Assembly: GCA_963837715.1 (NCBI GenBank)
Contig: CAWIOF010000002.1
Span: 2,108,001 to 2,172,000, forward strand
Length of the DNA stretch: 64,000 nucleotides
Direction of reading: 5' to 3'
DNA from: JANYLB01 sp963837715
GTDB taxonomy: Bacteria > Actinomycetota > Acidimicrobiia > IMCC26256 > JANYLB01
The notes under the pieces were generated by a model. That model worked only from the letters and a program-made list of their open reading frames with translations. It made no database searches and was not told the origin of the DNA. Shown here in pieces: positions 62,741 to 64,000 of the stretch (the first letter of the stretch is position 1; every line of letters starts with the position of its first letter). Made by a program: the position numbers and the translations under genes.

Positions 62741-63513
62741 TGGCGACTCCCCTCGCGGTTCGCGTCGCGACGCACCAGGCCCGCGTCTACCTCCGGTTCT
62801 GGCGGAGTTCGGTGTTCGCCTACGTACTGAGCCCGGTGCTCTTCCTCGCCGCGATCGGCGTCGGACTGGGCGACATGATCGATCAGCAGAACACCACCGT
62901 CGGCGGCTTCTCGTACATCGTCTTCGTCGCTCCCGGCCTGATGGCCGCGGCCGCGATGCAGGGCGCCGCGGCCGATTCCCTCTGGCCGATCATGGCGGGG
63001 GTCAAGTGGATTCGCGTCTTCCACGCGATGGTCGCGACCCCGATCCGGCCGCGCGACGTGTACGACGGGACCGTTGGATCGACCGTCGTTCGGGCTGCGC
63101 TCGGTGCGACGGTGTTCCTCGTGGTCGCCGCCCTCTTCGGCGCGGTGCCGTCGTTCTGGGGTGTGCTCGCGATCCCTGCCGCCGCGCTGTGTGCGGGTGC
63201 GTTCTCCGCGCCGCTCACCGCGTTCTCGGCTACGCAGGAAACCGATCTGCGCTTCCCCGTGATCATGCGCATGGTGATCCTCCCGCTGTTCCTGGTGTCG
63301 GGAACCTTCTTCCCCGTGTCGCAGCTCCCGGGTTGGCTCCAGCCCCTCGCGTGGTTCTCCCCGTTGTGGCACGGCGTCGTCCTGTGCCGCGATGCCACCA
63401 CCGGGACCCTCGGTCCGGGAAGTGTCCTCGTCCACACCGCGGTGCTCGTCGCGTGCATCGGGGTCGGGCGGGCCTGGGGTGTCCGCAGCTTCACCCGGCG
63501 GCTCGGGCAATGA
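62740..63513 (+). CDS. ABC-2 type permease (NodJ-like)
   Basis: A 257-residue permease with about six membrane helices (AYVLSPVLFLAAIGVGLGDM, VVRAALGATVFLVVAALFGA, FPVIMRMVILPLFLVSGTFF). The motif SGTFFPVSQLPGWLQPLAWF is typical of NodJ/DrrB-type exporters. The ATG overlaps the ATPase stop as TGATG. With the next gene it would form a heteromeric pore. Confidence 0.88.
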   Translation: MATPLAVRVATHQARVYLRFWRSSVFAYVLSPVLFLAAIGVGLGDMIDQQNTTVGGFSYIVFVAPGLMAAAAMQGAAADSLWPIMAGVKWIRVFHAMVATPIRPRDVYDGTVGSTVVRAALGATVFLVVAALFGAVPSFWGVLAIPAAALCAGAFSAPLTAFSATQETDLRFPVIMRMVILPLFLVSGTFFPVSQLPGWLQPLAWFSPLWHGVVLCRDATTGTLGPGSVLVHTAVLVACIGVGRAWGVRSFTRRLGQ

Positions 63514-63550
63514 CGCTCCGCCGCGTGAGATCAGGCCCGAGGTCGCGCCG

Positions 63551-64000
63551 ATGAGCATCCTGTTCGCAAAGGTGATCGAGCGGAACTTCCTCGCCTACCG
63601 ACGCATGTGGGTGATCTTCCTCACCGGGTTCGTCGAGCCACTGCTCTTCCTCCTCTCGATCGGCGTCGGCGTCGGCCAACTCGTCGGTTCCGTCGTCGTC
63701 CCGGGGGTCGGGCCGGTGCCCTACGACGTGTTCGTCGCACCGGCACTGCTCGCGACGTCGGCGATGAACGGATCCGTGTTCGACACCACCTTCAACTTCT
63801 TCTTCAAGTACAAGTACGCGAAGAGCTTCGATGCGATGCTCGCGACGCCACTCGGCACCACCGACGTCGCGCTCGGTGAGATGGGTTGGGCGTTGCTCCG
63901 GGGCACCATCTATGCGGCAGCGTTCCTCGGGATGATGGTCCTGTTCGGCCTCGTGCAGTCGTGGTGGGCAGTCCTCGCGATCCCGGCCGCGATGCTCATC
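63551..64000 (+). CDS. Second ABC-2 type permease (3' end cut by window edge)
   Basis: The first 150 codons of a second NodJ-like permease, running off the window. The text MSILFAKVIERNFLAYRRMW is an N-terminal amphipathic region, then membrane helices follow (VIFLTGFVEPLLFLLSIGVG). APALLATSAMNGSVFDTTFN resembles the paralogous region of the previous permease (APGLMAAAAMQGAAADS), showing that they are related halves. The ATG at 63551 starts 37 bp after the first permease. Confidence 0.88.
   Translation, partial: MSILFAKVIERNFLAYRRMWVIFLTGFVEPLLFLLSIGVGVGQLVGSVVVPGVGPVPYDVFVAPALLATSAMNGSVFDTTFNFFFKYKYAKSFDAMLATPLGTTDVALGEMGWALLRGTIYAAAFLGMMVLFGLVQSWWAVLAIPAAMLI

Overview
The window is about 64 kb of very GC-rich DNA with dense, often overlapping genes. 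I read it as an actinobacterial chromosome, most likely from class Acidimicrobiia. The reasons are the conserved block folC-ndk-mreBCD-mrdA-rodA-(TIGR03960 radical SAM)-(TIGR03936 protein)-rne/rng, a valine tRNA ligase of the archaeal-like type, F420-type enzymes, and many short-leader or leaderless start sites with a TAnnnT -10 box. The class assignment is inference; no rRNA or other marker was available to confirm it.

Layout. 1-18.2 kb (minus strand) is a housekeeping block: RNase E/G (its 3' end is cut by the window), the two radical-SAM-linked proteins, the rod-shape and elongasome genes, ndk, folC, valS, clpX, clpP and tig. 18.2-26.1 kb (plus strand) holds nhaA, an aldehyde dehydrogenase, a response regulator with a frameshift followed by an HisKA-only mini-protein, a CPBP protease, a Ser/Thr kinase, a lipoprotein substrate-binding protein and a methyltransferase. 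26.1-33.1 kb (minus) is one giant secreted protein: an N,N-dimethylformamidase-beta-like head followed by five DUF4082 modules alternating with eight Ig-like modules. 33.3-39.1 kb is an accessory pocket beside tRNA-Pro and tRNA-Gly. It holds a frameshifted LLM-family gene, a HicAB toxin-antitoxin pair with a clear operator, two phosphotransferases, a decayed alpha/beta hydrolase, a lone Clp_N domain and an Arr rifampin ADP-ribosyltransferase.

39.1-51.4 kb holds an F420-type reductase, a PQQ-like propeller lipoprotein, a glycosyltransferase, the oxyR-ahpF-ahpC peroxide-defence set, an ECF sigma factor with its partner, an ArsR-SRPBCC fusion, a GNAT enzyme, beta-carbonic anhydrase, YceI/HxlR and a DUF305 protein. 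51.4-55.2 kb has a propeller plus MoaD-like pair and an arsenic cluster (arsR, arsI, aquaporin, arsC). 55.2-64 kb has a sulfatase, a YcaQ-like protein, a NifU-N domain protein, two SnoaL-like proteins, an AI-2E transporter, a DUF4235 protein and an ABC transporter running off the right edge.

Three patterns run across the window. Nine frame breaks in five genes all look like single-base insertions, which suggests sequence error rather than five dead genes. Many junctions are 4-base stop/start overlaps (GTGA or ATGA). Several regulators sit beside short perfect palindromes that are probably their operators.
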